64,000 nt of DNA from DATEBA01 sp035288045 (GTDB taxonomy: Bacteria > Actinomycetota > UBA4738 > HRBIN12). The stretch spans positions 1 through 64,000 of the forward strand of contig DATEBA010000023.1 of the NCBI GenBank assembly GCA_035288045.1, given 5' to 3'. Below, one piece after another: positions 25,068 through 33,388 of the stretch; within the stretch, counting starts at the first letter, position 1; every line of letters begins with the position of its first letter. Position numbers and translations under genes: made by a program. A model generated the notes under the pieces. The model did not search any database. It was not told where the DNA came from and saw only the letters and a list, made by a program, of their open reading frames with translations.

Positions 25068-26024
25068 TCAGGCGGAAGTGGGCACGGCCACCTCGGGGCG
25101 CGGGAGGAGGCCCGCTTCCTCGATGAGCGCCAGGATGTCTTCGCGACCTCCGATGGACATGAGGTGGACCCCCGAGACCCCGGGTAGCTCCCTGGCCCCG
25201 TGGAGGACCTCGAGGGCGATCCTCCTACCCTCCTCCGCCTGGCGTTCGGCCGGCGTTCCCTCCATGCGCTCGATCACCCAGTCCGGGACATCGATACCGG
25301 GTACCTGATCGCGGAGGTACCGTGCTCCCCTTAGGGAACGGGGGATGAAGATGCCGACGAGCACGAACACTCGGTCGAGCGCTCCGAGCTCGCCGGCGCG
25401 AGCCATGAACTCGCGGAGCTTGGACACGTTGAAGCAGATCTGGGTCTGGATGAACTGGGCGCCCGCCTCCACCTTCTTCTGGAGACGGATCGGGCGGAAA
25501 TCGAGCGGAGGCGCGAACGGGTTCTCGACCGCGCCGATGAAGAATCGCGGAGACTCCGTGAGCCGGCGCCCGGATAGGTAGGTCCCGTCGTCGCGCAAGA
25601 TCCGAGCGATCCGAATCAGGTGGAGCGAATCGAGGTCGTAGATCGCCTTTGCCTCTGGGTGGTCGCCGGCGGACACGTCGTCGCCGGTCATGAGCATCAC
25701 GTTCCGCACCCCGAGCGCGGCCGTGCCGAGCAAGTCCGCCTGAAGTCCGAGGCGGTTCCGGTCGCGGCAGGTGAACTGCGCGATCGGCTCGATGCCGCGA
25801 TCGACGAGCAGGTGCGCGGCCGCGACCTGCGAGATGTGGGGGTGAGCGGCGCTGTTGTCGGTGCAGTTCACGGCGTCGACCTTGCCCCGCAAGGGATCCG
25901 CGACGGCGTGGACCGACTCGGGATCAGCGCCGTCGGTCGTCTCGAGCTCGCAGGTGACGGCGAAGTGCCCGCCCCTGAGCAGCGCTTCCAGTCGACTCGC
26001 CGGTGGGCGTCCGGTCTGGCTCAT
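25068..26024 (-). CDS. metF: Methylenetetrahydrofolate reductase MetF
   Basis: MetF interconverts 5,10-methylene-THF and 5-methyl-THF with FAD. The 318-residue (beta/alpha)8 protein has TCELETTDGADPES at strand 1, NCTDNSAAHPHIS, TCRDRNRLGLQADLLG and the region LMTGDD typical of the flavin site. The ATG overlaps the stop of the upstream zinc/Fe-S gene by 4 bases (ATGA). Lying between two DmdA-like demethylases, it more likely oxidises methyl-THF for catabolism than makes methionine, but direction is inference. Confidence 0.92.
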   Translation of the reverse strand: MSQTGRPPASRLEALLRGGHFAVTCELETTDGADPESVHAVADPLRGKVDAVNCTDNSAAHPHISQVAAAHLLVDRGIEPIAQFTCRDRNRLGLQADLLGTAALGVRNVMLMTGDDVSAGDHPEAKAIYDLDSLHLIRIARILRDDGTYLSGRRLTESPRFFIGAVENPFAPPLDFRPIRLQKKVEAGAQFIQTQICFNVSKLREFMARAGELGALDRVFVLVGIFIPRSLRGARYLRDQVPGIDVPDWVIERMEGTPAERQAEEGRRIALEVLHGARELPGVSGVHLMSIGGREDILALIEEAGLLPRPEVAVPTSA

Positions 26025-26434
26025 TCGCGCTTCACTTGCTCGTCGGCCCATCCTGCCGGCACCAGCTTGTCCCGCCGGGTGAGTAGGTTCACCCAGGACG
26101 AGGTGCCCTCCAGCTGCCAATCCACCGGCGGGTTCAGGTGCTCCATATGGTCCCGCCAGAGCGGAAGCTTCCGAGAGCGCTCCCAGGCAACCACCCAGGT
26201 GCACATGCGGTCGGGTTCCACCTCGCAGTTGCCGTTCTGCAAGACGCCGCCGCAGGGACCGTTGCGGAGGTTCTTCGGGCAGGTCATTGGGCATCGGAGC
26301 CCCGTGGAGTGCAGGATGCACTGGCCGCACATCCGGCAGTCCCAGAGCGGCTCCTTCGTGACCTTCTCCACGAGGAGGATCGCTCGCGTGCCGAGCCCCA
26401 TCTTCGGGCGCCCCCTCGCATTGGCCGTCTCCAC
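26021..26434 (-). CDS. MetV-like cysteine-rich partner of MetF (MTHFR C-terminal family)
   Basis: The 137-residue protein has the methylene-THF reductase C-terminal family pattern: WDCRMCGQC, RCPMTCPKNLRNGPCGG, NCEV and MCTW. Ten cysteines are able to bind zinc or an iron-sulfur cluster. In acetogens the homologue MetV partners MetF to form a reductase that does not use NAD(P)H directly. I chose the GTG at 26434, preceded by GGGAGGTGG; an ATG at 26401 would remove 11 residues. It is coupled to metF by a 4-base overlap. Confidence 0.85.
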   Translation of the reverse strand: METANARGRPKMGLGTRAILLVEKVTKEPLWDCRMCGQCILHSTGLRCPMTCPKNLRNGPCGGVLQNGNCEVEPDRMCTWVVAWERSRKLPLWRDHMEHLNPPVDWQLEGTSSWVNLLTRRDKLVPAGWADEQVKRE

Positions 26435-26469
26435 CTGCCACCTCCCGTGGGGATCTCCCCGCCCCTCGA

Positions 26470-27624
26470 CTAGGAGACGGGGATCTGCTTGTTCGGGTCG
26501 ACGAACGGCATCTCGACCACGGTCGCAGTCCGCGTGCCCCACTCGCTCTCCACGATCACCCTCGTGCCGAGCTCGGACCGAGCCGTCGGCAGCCAGGCGA
26601 AGCCGATGTTCTTCTCCAGACGCGGCGAGTAGATCGCGGAGGTCACCTTTCCGATCTTCGCCCCATCCTCGACCACCGGCCACTTCACGTAGTTGAGCGC
26701 GGGGAACGGGGCGCCGTCGAGCTCGACCCCGTTGATCCTGCGGGTCACGCCCCGCTCCTTGATCCGTCGGAGCGCCTTGAGGGAGATGCTCGCGTCGTCC
26801 GGCACGTCCCAATCGACCAGGCGCTCCAACCCCATCTCGAGCGGATCGTTCTCGTAGGTCATGTCTGCGCCCCAGTTGAAGATCGCGCCCTCGATCCGCC
26901 TGATGTCCGAGGGGCCGGTCGGTTTGATGTTGAACTCCTCGCCGGCCTTCATGATGGCCTCGTAGACCTCCGCGCCCCGAGACGCATCGATCGTGTAGAC
27001 CTCGTAGCCAACCTCGGAGGTCCAGCCCGTCCGCGTCACGACCACCGGCACGCCTGCGATCTCCGCGTGCGTCCAGAAGTAGTACTTGAGGTCCAGGATG
27101 CTCTCGCCGAGGAGCTTCACCATCAGGTCCTTGGACTTCGGGCCCTGGACCTGGAGCGGCGCCACGTCGGCCTCGCGGATCGTGACATCGAGATCTGGGT
27201 ATGCGTTCTTCAACCCGCGCGCGAACAGAAGGGCGTCGGACGACGCCAGTGCGAACCAGAACGTGTTCTCGTCCATCCTAGTGAGGACGGGGTCGTTGAT
27301 GATCCCGCCGTCGCTGTCGACGATGAGGACGTACTTGGCCTGGCCCACTGCGCACTTCGACAGGTCCCGCGGGGTGAGGAGCTGGGCGAACGTGAAACCG
27401 TCGGGGCCGCCGATCTCCAGGCACCGCTCGACCGCGACGTCCCAGAGCGTCACGTCGTTCAGCAGAGCCTCGAACTCCGCCTCGAATGAGTCGAAGCGGA
27501 TCGGGAAGTACATGTGGTTGTAGACCGTGAACCCCTTCGGCCCGTACTTCTGCGTGGCCTCGTGGTACGGCGTGCGGCGGCCCCGCGCCCCACGCTGCAC
27601 CAGGCTCATGTCGAACTCGGGCAT
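26470..27624 (-). CDS. DmdA/GcvT-family THF-dependent methyltransferase (copy 2)
   Basis: This 384-residue paralogue of the gene at 23816-24985 has the same landmarks: YNHMYFP, LWDVAVER, GGIINDPVLTRM, ASSD and QGPKSKD. A C-terminal barrel ends MPFVDPNKQIPVS, matching copy 1 (PFVDPSKKVP). The two are clearly homologous but well diverged, so they may handle successive or different methyl groups. It is 35 bases upstream of the MetV-like gene and 132 bases downstream of the Rieske-type gene. The methyl donor is unknown. Confidence 0.85.
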   Translation of the reverse strand: MPEFDMSLVQRGARGRRTPYHEATQKYGPKGFTVYNHMYFPIRFDSFEAEFEALLNDVTLWDVAVERCLEIGGPDGFTFAQLLTPRDLSKCAVGQAKYVLIVDSDGGIINDPVLTRMDENTFWFALASSDALLFARGLKNAYPDLDVTIREADVAPLQVQGPKSKDLMVKLLGESILDLKYYFWTHAEIAGVPVVVTRTGWTSEVGYEVYTIDASRGAEVYEAIMKAGEEFNIKPTGPSDIRRIEGAIFNWGADMTYENDPLEMGLERLVDWDVPDDASISLKALRRIKERGVTRRINGVELDGAPFPALNYVKWPVVEDGAKIGKVTSAIYSPRLEKNIGFAWLPTARSELGTRVIVESEWGTRTATVVEMPFVDPNKQIPVS

Positions 27625-27756
27625 GCCCTCCTCCTCGATGTCTCGGGCTACGGAGAGACCGAGGGCGCCTGCGGCCCTGCCTCCGCGCCCTTCCGGGTCG
27701 TCGGCGTATCGTGCGAGCCCCGCCCCCCCGCAGCAACACCGCGCGTTGACCCCTGG

Positions 27757-28710
27757 TCAGGAGGCCGCCCCGCCGGAGTCGTTGGCCTGCGGCGGAGGGA
27801 AGATGCGCCCCTCCAGGTAGCCGCGGCCGACGATGGCCATGAACAGGTGAACCTCGTCCTCGTTCCAGGCGAAGGGCCCTTGCCGGGCGCCACGCGAGGC
27901 TAGCCCTCGCTGGACCGACTCGCACGCGGCCCAGTCCTCCCTGTTCGTCACGTCCCAGAACTCGCTCGCGTAGGAGGGGTCGAAGTCCGCGAGCTCCGTA
28001 ACCTCCGGCGGAAAGAGCCAGGAGCACTCCACCCACGTCTTTCCCGGGGTGAGCGGATCCATGCGGTGCGTCATCACGTAGTCCGGGTGCAGGCTGATCA
28101 GCAGGTTAGGGAACAGCCCGTAGTAGTAGACCTCGCGGCGTTGCTTCTCGTCCAGGCCGCGGATCGGCACGCCCCCGCCCCTGCCGGTGAACGACATGGT
28201 CTCGGCGAAGTCCATGAGCTCCATGTTCCCACCGACCCAGCATCCGTTGTGGGGGAAGTTCTCACCACTGTCCACCGGCGTCACCTTGCACAGGGCCGGA
28301 TGGATGCTCGGGCAGTGGTAGCACTCGTGGTAGTTCTCCGTAATCGTCTTCCAGTTAGCGTTCACGACGTATTCGTGCTTCGCCGCTACGAAGAGACGCT
28401 CGGGCTCCCACGGCGCGACGAGCTCATCGAGGTTCCCCACGTGCTCCTCGAAGGGGAGCGCATAGCCGGAGGCATCGGCGAACGCCCACCCGTGCCACTC
28501 GCGAACGACCCCGGGGCCCGAGAGTTCCTCCGCCCGACCGAGGCACACCCAGGACCCCTCGAAGAAGTGGGAGCGTTCCCAGGCGAGAACCTCCTCTGAC
28601 AGGTAGGCCTCCGGTGGCAGGGTCCGGCTCGCGCCCAGAGTGGACCTGAGCGCGGTCCGAATGGCCTGCGCGTCGACGGGTGCGATGGGTTCGACGGCTG
28701 CCCGGCTCAT
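27757..28710 (-). CDS. Rieske-type oxygenase alpha subunit lacking the Rieske cluster domain
   Basis: The 317-residue protein has the catalytic half of a ring-hydroxylating or betaine-demethylating oxygenase. The mononuclear iron site is WKTITENYHECYHCPSIHP (H132, H137, bridging E129), with the third ligand D259 in NREDWAACESVQRG. The expected N-terminal [2Fe-2S] motifs CxH and CxxH are absent: after SWVCLGRAEELSGPGVV (53-69) the sequence runs straight into REWHGWAFADASG (70-82), which normally follows the cluster domain. About 80-100 residues are missing in frame. Either a working variant, a dead gene, or an assembly deletion. Operator and -10 elements lie upstream. Confidence 0.85.
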   Translation of the reverse strand: MSRAAVEPIAPVDAQAIRTALRSTLGASRTLPPEAYLSEEVLAWERSHFFEGSWVCLGRAEELSGPGVVREWHGWAFADASGYALPFEEHVGNLDELVAPWEPERLFVAAKHEYVVNANWKTITENYHECYHCPSIHPALCKVTPVDSGENFPHNGCWVGGNMELMDFAETMSFTGRGGGVPIRGLDEKQRREVYYYGLFPNLLISLHPDYVMTHRMDPLTPGKTWVECSWLFPPEVTELADFDPSYASEFWDVTNREDWAACESVQRGLASRGARQGPFAWNEDEVHLFMAIVGRGYLEGRIFPPPQANDSGGAAS

Positions 28711-28741
28711 TCCGATCGTCCTCCGAGGGTGACCGCGGGTT

Positions 28742-28757
28742 TGAACGCCCGTTCAAG
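28742..28757. promoter_or_regulatory. Palindromic operator (TetR-like) of the demethylase operon
   Basis: TTGAACG-CC-CGTTCAA is a perfect 16-base palindrome located 10 bases downstream of the -10 hexamer and 31 bases before the Rieske-type gene. Spacing and form suit a TetR/AcrR-family repressor dimer that blocks transcription. No TetR gene is in the window. Confidence 0.5.
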
Positions 28758-28767
28758 TGCTGCCAGA

Positions 28768-28773
28768 GTCTAG
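28768..28773 (-). promoter_or_regulatory. -10 hexamer of the demethylase operon
   Basis: TAGACT on the minus strand lies 57 bases before the Rieske-type ATG and just upstream of the palindrome at 28742-28757. No good -35 hexamer is visible, as is common in high-GC actinobacteria. Confidence 0.35.
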
Positions 28774-28846
28774 CATTACTGCCAGGCCGAGGAGGAAGCA
28801 CAGTGCCCCGGACCGGCGGTCATCACAGACGCGACCCCGGGTCACA

Positions 28847-30508
28847 TCAGGCGAAGGACGCGTCCTCGAATACGTTCTCGCCCTCGACCAGCGTGAGCTG
28901 CACCTTCGCGTGCCCGATCTCGGAGACCGGGTGCTCGAACAGGTTCCTGTCGACAACGGCGAGGTCGGCGTACTTGCCCACCTCGATCGACCCGGTGACT
29001 TCCTCGATGTGGTTCACGTATGCCGAGCCCATGGTGAACGCGTGGATCGCGGTCGGCAGATCGATCCGCTCCTCAGGGAGGAAGACCCCCTCGGTTCCCC
29101 TCGCGTAGGGGTAGTCGGGCGCCGGGAGGCGGTTCACCGCGACGTGTATCTCCCAGAGCGGGTTCGGGCTCGAGACCGACCAGTCGCTCCCGAAGGCCAG
29201 CATCGCGCCGTGCCGCACGAGGCTTGCGAATGGGTACTGCCACGTCGAGCGCTGGGCGCCGAGGAACGGGACCGTGAGGTTCAGCATCTGACCCTCGTTG
29301 ATCGCCCACAGGGGCTGGCCGTTGGCGACGACACCGAGCTCGCGGAACCTCGGCAGGTCGTCGGGGTGGATCACCTGTATGTGTGCGATGTGGTGGCGGT
29401 TGTCGTTCATACCGTTGGCATGTCGGGCGGCCTCGACGGCGTCGAGGGACTCCCTGACCGACCGCTCCCCGATCGCGTGGAAGTGCACCTGGAAGCCCTC
29501 GGCGTCGAGGCGGGTCACGTGCACCTTGAGCGCCTCAGGATGGACGAAGCTCTTCCCGCGGTTTTCGGTCGGGTTCCCCTCTGCGTCGAGGTACGGCTCC
29601 AGCACGCCTCCGGTGAAGTTCTCCAGGACGCCGTCCTGCATGATCTTGATCGTCGTCGCGCGGAAGCGACCTACCGTTCCTCGCGCGCGCTGATCGATGA
29701 ACTCGGCGATCTGCCCGGCGTCGCGGTAGCGATCCCACCAGAGCGCCCCAACGACCCGGGCGGTCAGGTCGCCGCGCGAGGCGGCCTCCTTGTACGCCTC
29801 GTAGGAGGGGTAGTGTCCTCCGACGATCGCGTCCTGCCAGGCGGTGATGCCCAGCGAGTGCAGGTATTCCTGCGCGACCAGGAGACCGTCGATCCAGTCC
29901 TTGACGGTGATCTCCGGCACCAGATCCACGACGGGCTGCATCGCCCCCTCGTGGAGGGTCCCGAACGGGGCTCCCTCGGCGTCACGCTCGATCACGCCGT
30001 CGGCCGGGTCGGGGGTCTCCTTGGTGATCCCTGCCAGCTCGAGGACCTTCGAGTTGACCCAGGCGCTGTGGCCGTCCCGGCTCGTGAGGAAGACTGGGCG
30101 GTCCGGGACGAGCGCGTCGAGCTCGGTCTTGGGGGGTGCTCCGCGGGGGAAGACGTCCATCGACCACCCGCCGCCCAGGATCCATGGCTCCTCCGGGTGC
30201 TCCTGAGCGTACGCTCGGATGATCCTTCGGTACGCGTCGAGCTCGTATTCGTCCGAGAGGTTGCAGTGCGCCATCTCCCAGCCGCCGGACGGCGGGTGGA
30301 CGTGCGCGTCCTGGAACCCCGGGAGGAGCATGCGCCCGTTCAGGTCGTGCACCTCCGTTCGGGGCCCGACGAGGTCCTGGACGTCCGCGTCGGTCCCAAC
30401 GGCCACGATACGACCGCGTCGGATCGCGACCGCGCCGGCCCATCTGCGCGCGGCGTCGACCGTGTAGACGGCTCCGCCCATGAAGACAAGATCCGCGTTC
30501 TCGCTCAC
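28847..30508 (-). CDS. YtcJ-like amidohydrolase (amidohydrolase 3 family)
   Basis: The 553-residue metal-dependent hydrolase has a composite N-terminal domain (ADLVFMGGAVYTVDAARRW) and the HxH metal motif in GFQDAHVHP (H69, H71). Other landmarks are FHAIGERS, HIAHIQVIHP and AFGSDWSVSSPNPL near the C terminus. Enzymes of this family cleave amides or related C-N bonds, and some process N-acyl or formamide compounds. The GTG at 30508 has a GGAGGTGA site; the frame open upstream is antisense noise. It lies upstream of the demethylase operon on the same strand, 136 bases apart, and could supply its substrate. Confidence 0.88.
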   Translation of the reverse strand: MSENADLVFMGGAVYTVDAARRWAGAVAIRRGRIVAVGTDADVQDLVGPRTEVHDLNGRMLLPGFQDAHVHPPSGGWEMAHCNLSDEYELDAYRRIIRAYAQEHPEEPWILGGGWSMDVFPRGAPPKTELDALVPDRPVFLTSRDGHSAWVNSKVLELAGITKETPDPADGVIERDAEGAPFGTLHEGAMQPVVDLVPEITVKDWIDGLLVAQEYLHSLGITAWQDAIVGGHYPSYEAYKEAASRGDLTARVVGALWWDRYRDAGQIAEFIDQRARGTVGRFRATTIKIMQDGVLENFTGGVLEPYLDAEGNPTENRGKSFVHPEALKVHVTRLDAEGFQVHFHAIGERSVRESLDAVEAARHANGMNDNRHHIAHIQVIHPDDLPRFRELGVVANGQPLWAINEGQMLNLTVPFLGAQRSTWQYPFASLVRHGAMLAFGSDWSVSSPNPLWEIHVAVNRLPAPDYPYARGTEGVFLPEERIDLPTAIHAFTMGSAYVNHIEEVTGSIEVGKYADLAVVDRNLFEHPVSEIGHAKVQLTLVEGENVFEDASFA

Positions 30509-30665
30509 CGTCACCTCCGTCGCCGGACTCGGGTGAGGATAACCGACCCAGGCATCGGACCTTCGGCCACCCCCGGTACCCGATCCTTGGTAGTGCGATC
30601 CGGTATCCCCCGGATGACGCGAACGGGCTCTACGCCGAGTGGTTCGGATTGCCGACCTTTCGTGT

Positions 30666-31034
30666 ATGGCAGCCCGGACGCTCACCCCCGAGACCGGCAG
30701 GAGGTCGCAGCTCCTCGGTATCCCTGCCGCGGCGGCGTACTGCCGCGTGAGACCCGGGGAGATCCTCCGGGGCCTCACGAACGGCGTCTACCCCGGTGCG
30801 GTCAAGGGCGACGACGGGCACTGGCTGATCCCAATCGCGGATCTCGAGGCTGCCATGGCAGGGGTCTTCGGGGCGCACCGCACGACCTCTGAACTAGCCG
30901 CTCTCGAGGTGTCCGTGCGGTCCGCCCCGGAGCAGTCTCCCCGCCGGCGGTTCTTCGCACCGAACGACAAGGAGTCGCTGAGCCTCCAGACAGAGCTTCA
31001 GCGCAAGGCGCGGCAGCGGACGAAGGGCCGCTAG
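30666..31034 (+). CDS. Helix-turn-helix (excisionase/MerR-like) DNA-binding protein
   Basis: The 122-residue protein carries a winged-helix segment like the excisionase/MerR family: GIPAAAAYCRVRPGEILRGL, then GAVKGDDGHWLIPIADLEAAM (about 17-61). A charged C-terminal tail follows. Neither the ATG at 30666 nor a GTG at 30639 has a ribosome binding site, so the start is uncertain. It diverges from the amidohydrolase and precedes a decayed region. Its target is unknown. Confidence 0.6.
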   Translation: MAARTLTPETGRRSQLLGIPAAAAYCRVRPGEILRGLTNGVYPGAVKGDDGHWLIPIADLEAAMAGVFGAHRTTSELAALEVSVRSAPEQSPRRRFFAPNDKESLSLQTELQRKARQRTKGR

Positions 31035-31077
31035 GCGCCCATCCGCTAGCTTGACGGCGCAGGGAGTGTGGGGTTTC

Positions 31078-31251
31078 CTGCCAACAGCTACGAGCCCTCG
31101 TGGTACCGGACGGCCGCAGGCTGGCGTTCGTCGCCGGCCGCACTTCGACCTGGACCTCTATACGATCCACGTCGACGGCAGCGGACGGCGCAAGCTCAGC
31201 TCCGACCGGGATTCGCTCGACCGGGACCCCGACTGGCGGACGATCGCGTGA
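31078..31251 (+). pseudogene. Fragment of a TolB/WD40-like beta-propeller protein
   Basis: Three frames read in order give SYEPSW, then PDGRRLAFVAGR, then FDLDLYTIHVDGSGRRKL and DRDPDWR. This is the repeat motif of TolB-type propellers (W-SPDGRRLAF ... LYTIHVDGSG). One indel lies after SYEPSW (about 31103) and another after AGR (about 31140). No N-terminal part exists upstream. It is the C-terminal remnant of a deleted gene. Confidence 0.7.
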
Positions 31252-31257
31252 CCCCGC

Positions 31258-32025
31258 TCAGCTCCCTGCGGTCGCGCCGAAGTCGATGGCCACGTTCGCT
31301 CCCGTGATCGGCTCGGCTTTGGGAGAGGCCAGGAACCAAATCAGCTCCGCCACCTCGTCCGGCCGGATGAAGCGGGCGCGCGGTCCCGTCGGGTAATTAG
31401 CGAGCAGCGCCCTCAGGTACCCGTCCGGGTCGCCGACACCGTAGCGCTCCGCCTGGTATGCCAGCATCGGCGTGTCGACATCGTTCGGGCACACGGCGTT
31501 CACCCGGACACCCCGGGGCGCGTATTCGAGCGCCAAGGCGCGCGTCAGGTTGCTCACCCCTCCCTTGGAGGCGGAGTAGATCGCGGTTTCGGAGGAGCCC
31601 TTCAGGCCTGCATCGGAGGACAGGTTCACGATGCAGCCGCCGGTCTCGAGCAGGTGAGGGAGCGCGAAGCGGCAGGTGAAGAACACGCCCTTCAGGTTCA
31701 CGTCGATCGTTCGATCCCACTCCTCCTCGGTGGCGAGCTCCGTCAGACCCTCGACCCAGACGCCGGCGCAGCACACGAGGACATCGAGCCTTCCCCCAGC
31801 CTCGATCGTCTCGCCGATTATCCGCTCGCAGTCCTCGACCCGCGTCACATCGGCCCCGACGGTGCGGACCTCACCCTTGCCCCGCAAGGCCTTCGCGGCC
31901 CTCGCCAAACCGTCTTTGCTCCGGTCGGCCAGGGACACGACGTCGCCGTCGGCCAGGAACCGCTCGGCGGTCGCGAGGCCGATGCCCCCCGCCCCGCCCG
32001 TGATCAGCACCACCCGTCCGCTCAT
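31258..32025 (-). CDS. Short-chain dehydrogenase/reductase
   Basis: The 255-residue NAD(P)-dependent oxidoreductase has the cofactor motif TGGAGGIG (9-16), CCAGVW for the NAG region, NLSSDAG, and the catalytic YSASK with its upstream Ser. The acidic residue after beta-2 (ADRS) suggests NAD preference. The C terminus ends GANVAIDFGATAGS, as in the classical group. The ATG at 32025 follows GGAGAGGGG. The substrate is unknown. Confidence 0.9.
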   Translation of the reverse strand: MSGRVVLITGGAGGIGLATAERFLADGDVVSLADRSKDGLARAAKALRGKGEVRTVGADVTRVEDCERIIGETIEAGGRLDVLVCCAGVWVEGLTELATEEEWDRTIDVNLKGVFFTCRFALPHLLETGGCIVNLSSDAGLKGSSETAIYSASKGGVSNLTRALALEYAPRGVRVNAVCPNDVDTPMLAYQAERYGVGDPDGYLRALLANYPTGPRARFIRPDEVAELIWFLASPKAEPITGANVAIDFGATAGS

Positions 32026-32069
32026 CGTTTCCCCTCTCCACGCGGCGCGCCGCATCCTAGCGCGGCCCG

Positions 32070-32810
32070 CTACGAGCGAAACAACACCACGAGCCCGAGG
32101 AGGTTGAAGGCCACGTGTGCCGCGAGCGGCGCCAAGAGGTTCCTCCGGCGCTCGTATAGGAGGGCGAGCCCGGCGCCCATGACCGCGGTCGCTGCGACCA
32201 CGACCAGATTGTCGAGCCCACCCTGAGGGGCGTAGTGCACGAGCGCGAACGCCGCCGTCGAGCCTGCCGCGCCGAGGCCGAAACCGTGCCGATCCCGGAT
32301 CGCGCGGAAAAGGATTCCCCGGAAGAACAGCTCCTCGGCGATGGGAGCGACAGCGAGCGCGAAGACGACACCGACTGCGATCGAACCCGCCGACCGGTCG
32401 AAGAGGGGCTGTCTCGGTGCCTGCACGTCCTCCTTCGCCACGAAGGTCAGCAGCTTGCCGAGCGGCCATGCCACGCCGAGCGCAACGACGCCGTAGAGGA
32501 TGAATCCGAAGACAGCCCCCTCGTGAACCTCATGCCAGGCCCGCTCCGGTCGCCCGACGGCGTCTCGCCACAGGGGATGCCGCACCCCGAGCCAGGCAAC
32601 CAGCGCGATCGTCCAGAGCGACTCGACGATCGCGGGCCCGGCCTCCCGAGCAGCTGCGGACGCGTCGAGACCGGACACTTCGGCTCGGGCAAGCGCTCCC
32701 GCCGCATAGCCGGTCAGGAACACGACCAGTGCTTCCCACGGCCGCCACGTGGCGGTCGCGACCCAAGGTTCGTCGGACCTGGGTGGGAGGACCTTCATTC
32801 CGGCGACCAT
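32070..32810 (-). CDS. CPBP-family intramembrane metalloprotease (CAAX/Abi)
   Basis: The 246-residue multi-pass membrane protein has the three motifs of the CPBP family: EELFFRG (EExxxR type), FALVHY, and the C-terminal AHVAFN. Roughly six to eight hydrophobic helices are visible. Members cleave prenylated or other membrane proteins or mediate bacteriocin immunity. The start is uncertain between ATG 32810 and ATG 32798; neither has a strong ribosome binding site. It diverges from the + strand lipoprotein gene. Confidence 0.85.
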   Translation of the reverse strand: MVAGMKVLPPRSDEPWVATATWRPWEALVVFLTGYAAGALARAEVSGLDASAAAREAGPAIVESLWTIALVAWLGVRHPLWRDAVGRPERAWHEVHEGAVFGFILYGVVALGVAWPLGKLLTFVAKEDVQAPRQPLFDRSAGSIAVGVVFALAVAPIAEELFFRGILFRAIRDRHGFGLGAAGSTAAFALVHYAPQGGLDNLVVVAATAVMGAGLALLYERRRNLLAPLAAHVAFNLLGLVVLFRS

Positions 32811-32922
32811 CGATCCGCGGTCACGGCAAGCGGCCCGAGATGCATGTACCCGACGGTGGGGATCCACCGCGGCGGGTGACGCTTGGAGGGGCACACTGAC
32901 CGGACCATCACGTCTCATCATC

Positions 32923-33363
32923 ATGACCCTCGTCGCCGCCCTCTCGTGCACCGCGGGCGAGCCTCCTCGGGAGCCCAGGACGGCATCTCCAAGGGGCGAT
33001 GCCGGGCTCGCAGAGCCCGCCAACGGGTTCCTGCGGGTCGACGCCGTTCTCGGTTGCTGCTATACGGAGGGAGGATTCCTCTTCGTCCGCCTCGCCACGG
33101 AGGACGGCGATGTCGTGCTCGAGGAATCCGTCCGTTACGTAAGCCGGAGGCGGATCGTGGCCCACTCCCTGCCCCCGGGCACCTACTCGCTCGAGACCTA
33201 CGACCGTGCCTGCCTGGCAGCCTGCCCGCGCCCGTTCCGTGTGGGGGCGCTAGATCCCCCCACGAATCGCTGCGGCGCCACGATCGTCGTCCACCCTGCT
33301 GGGAGGACGACCGTCGTCGTGGACAAGACGCCCGGGTCCGGGTGTCGAATCACCGTCGCGTGA
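32923..33363 (+). CDS. Putative secreted cysteine-containing lipoprotein
   Basis: The product of about 146 residues starts with a short hydrophobic segment ending AALSC (C9 from this ATG), a possible lipobox. A beta-rich domain follows with GCCYTEGG, LPPGTYSLETYDRACLAACPRPFRVG and a final GSGCRITVA, so several extracytoplasmic disulfides are likely. The signal peptide is too short from this ATG. An in-frame CTG at 32895, with a GGAGGGG site 4 bases before it, would add nine residues and complete it. Function unknown. Confidence 0.55.
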   Translation: MTLVAALSCTAGEPPREPRTASPRGDAGLAEPANGFLRVDAVLGCCYTEGGFLFVRLATEDGDVVLEESVRYVSRRRIVAHSLPPGTYSLETYDRACLAACPRPFRVGALDPPTNRCGATIVVHPAGRTTVVVDKTPGSGCRITVA

Positions 33364-33388
33364 GCGGCCGGATGGGGCGCGGGATCTC

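Noticed and set aside
27648..27893. Possible small gene between the Rieske-type gene and the second methyltransferase
   Set aside because: Frames there are short, overlap the Rieske-type gene antisense or in shifted frame, and lack start signals. The missing Rieske cluster motif is not encoded in them.
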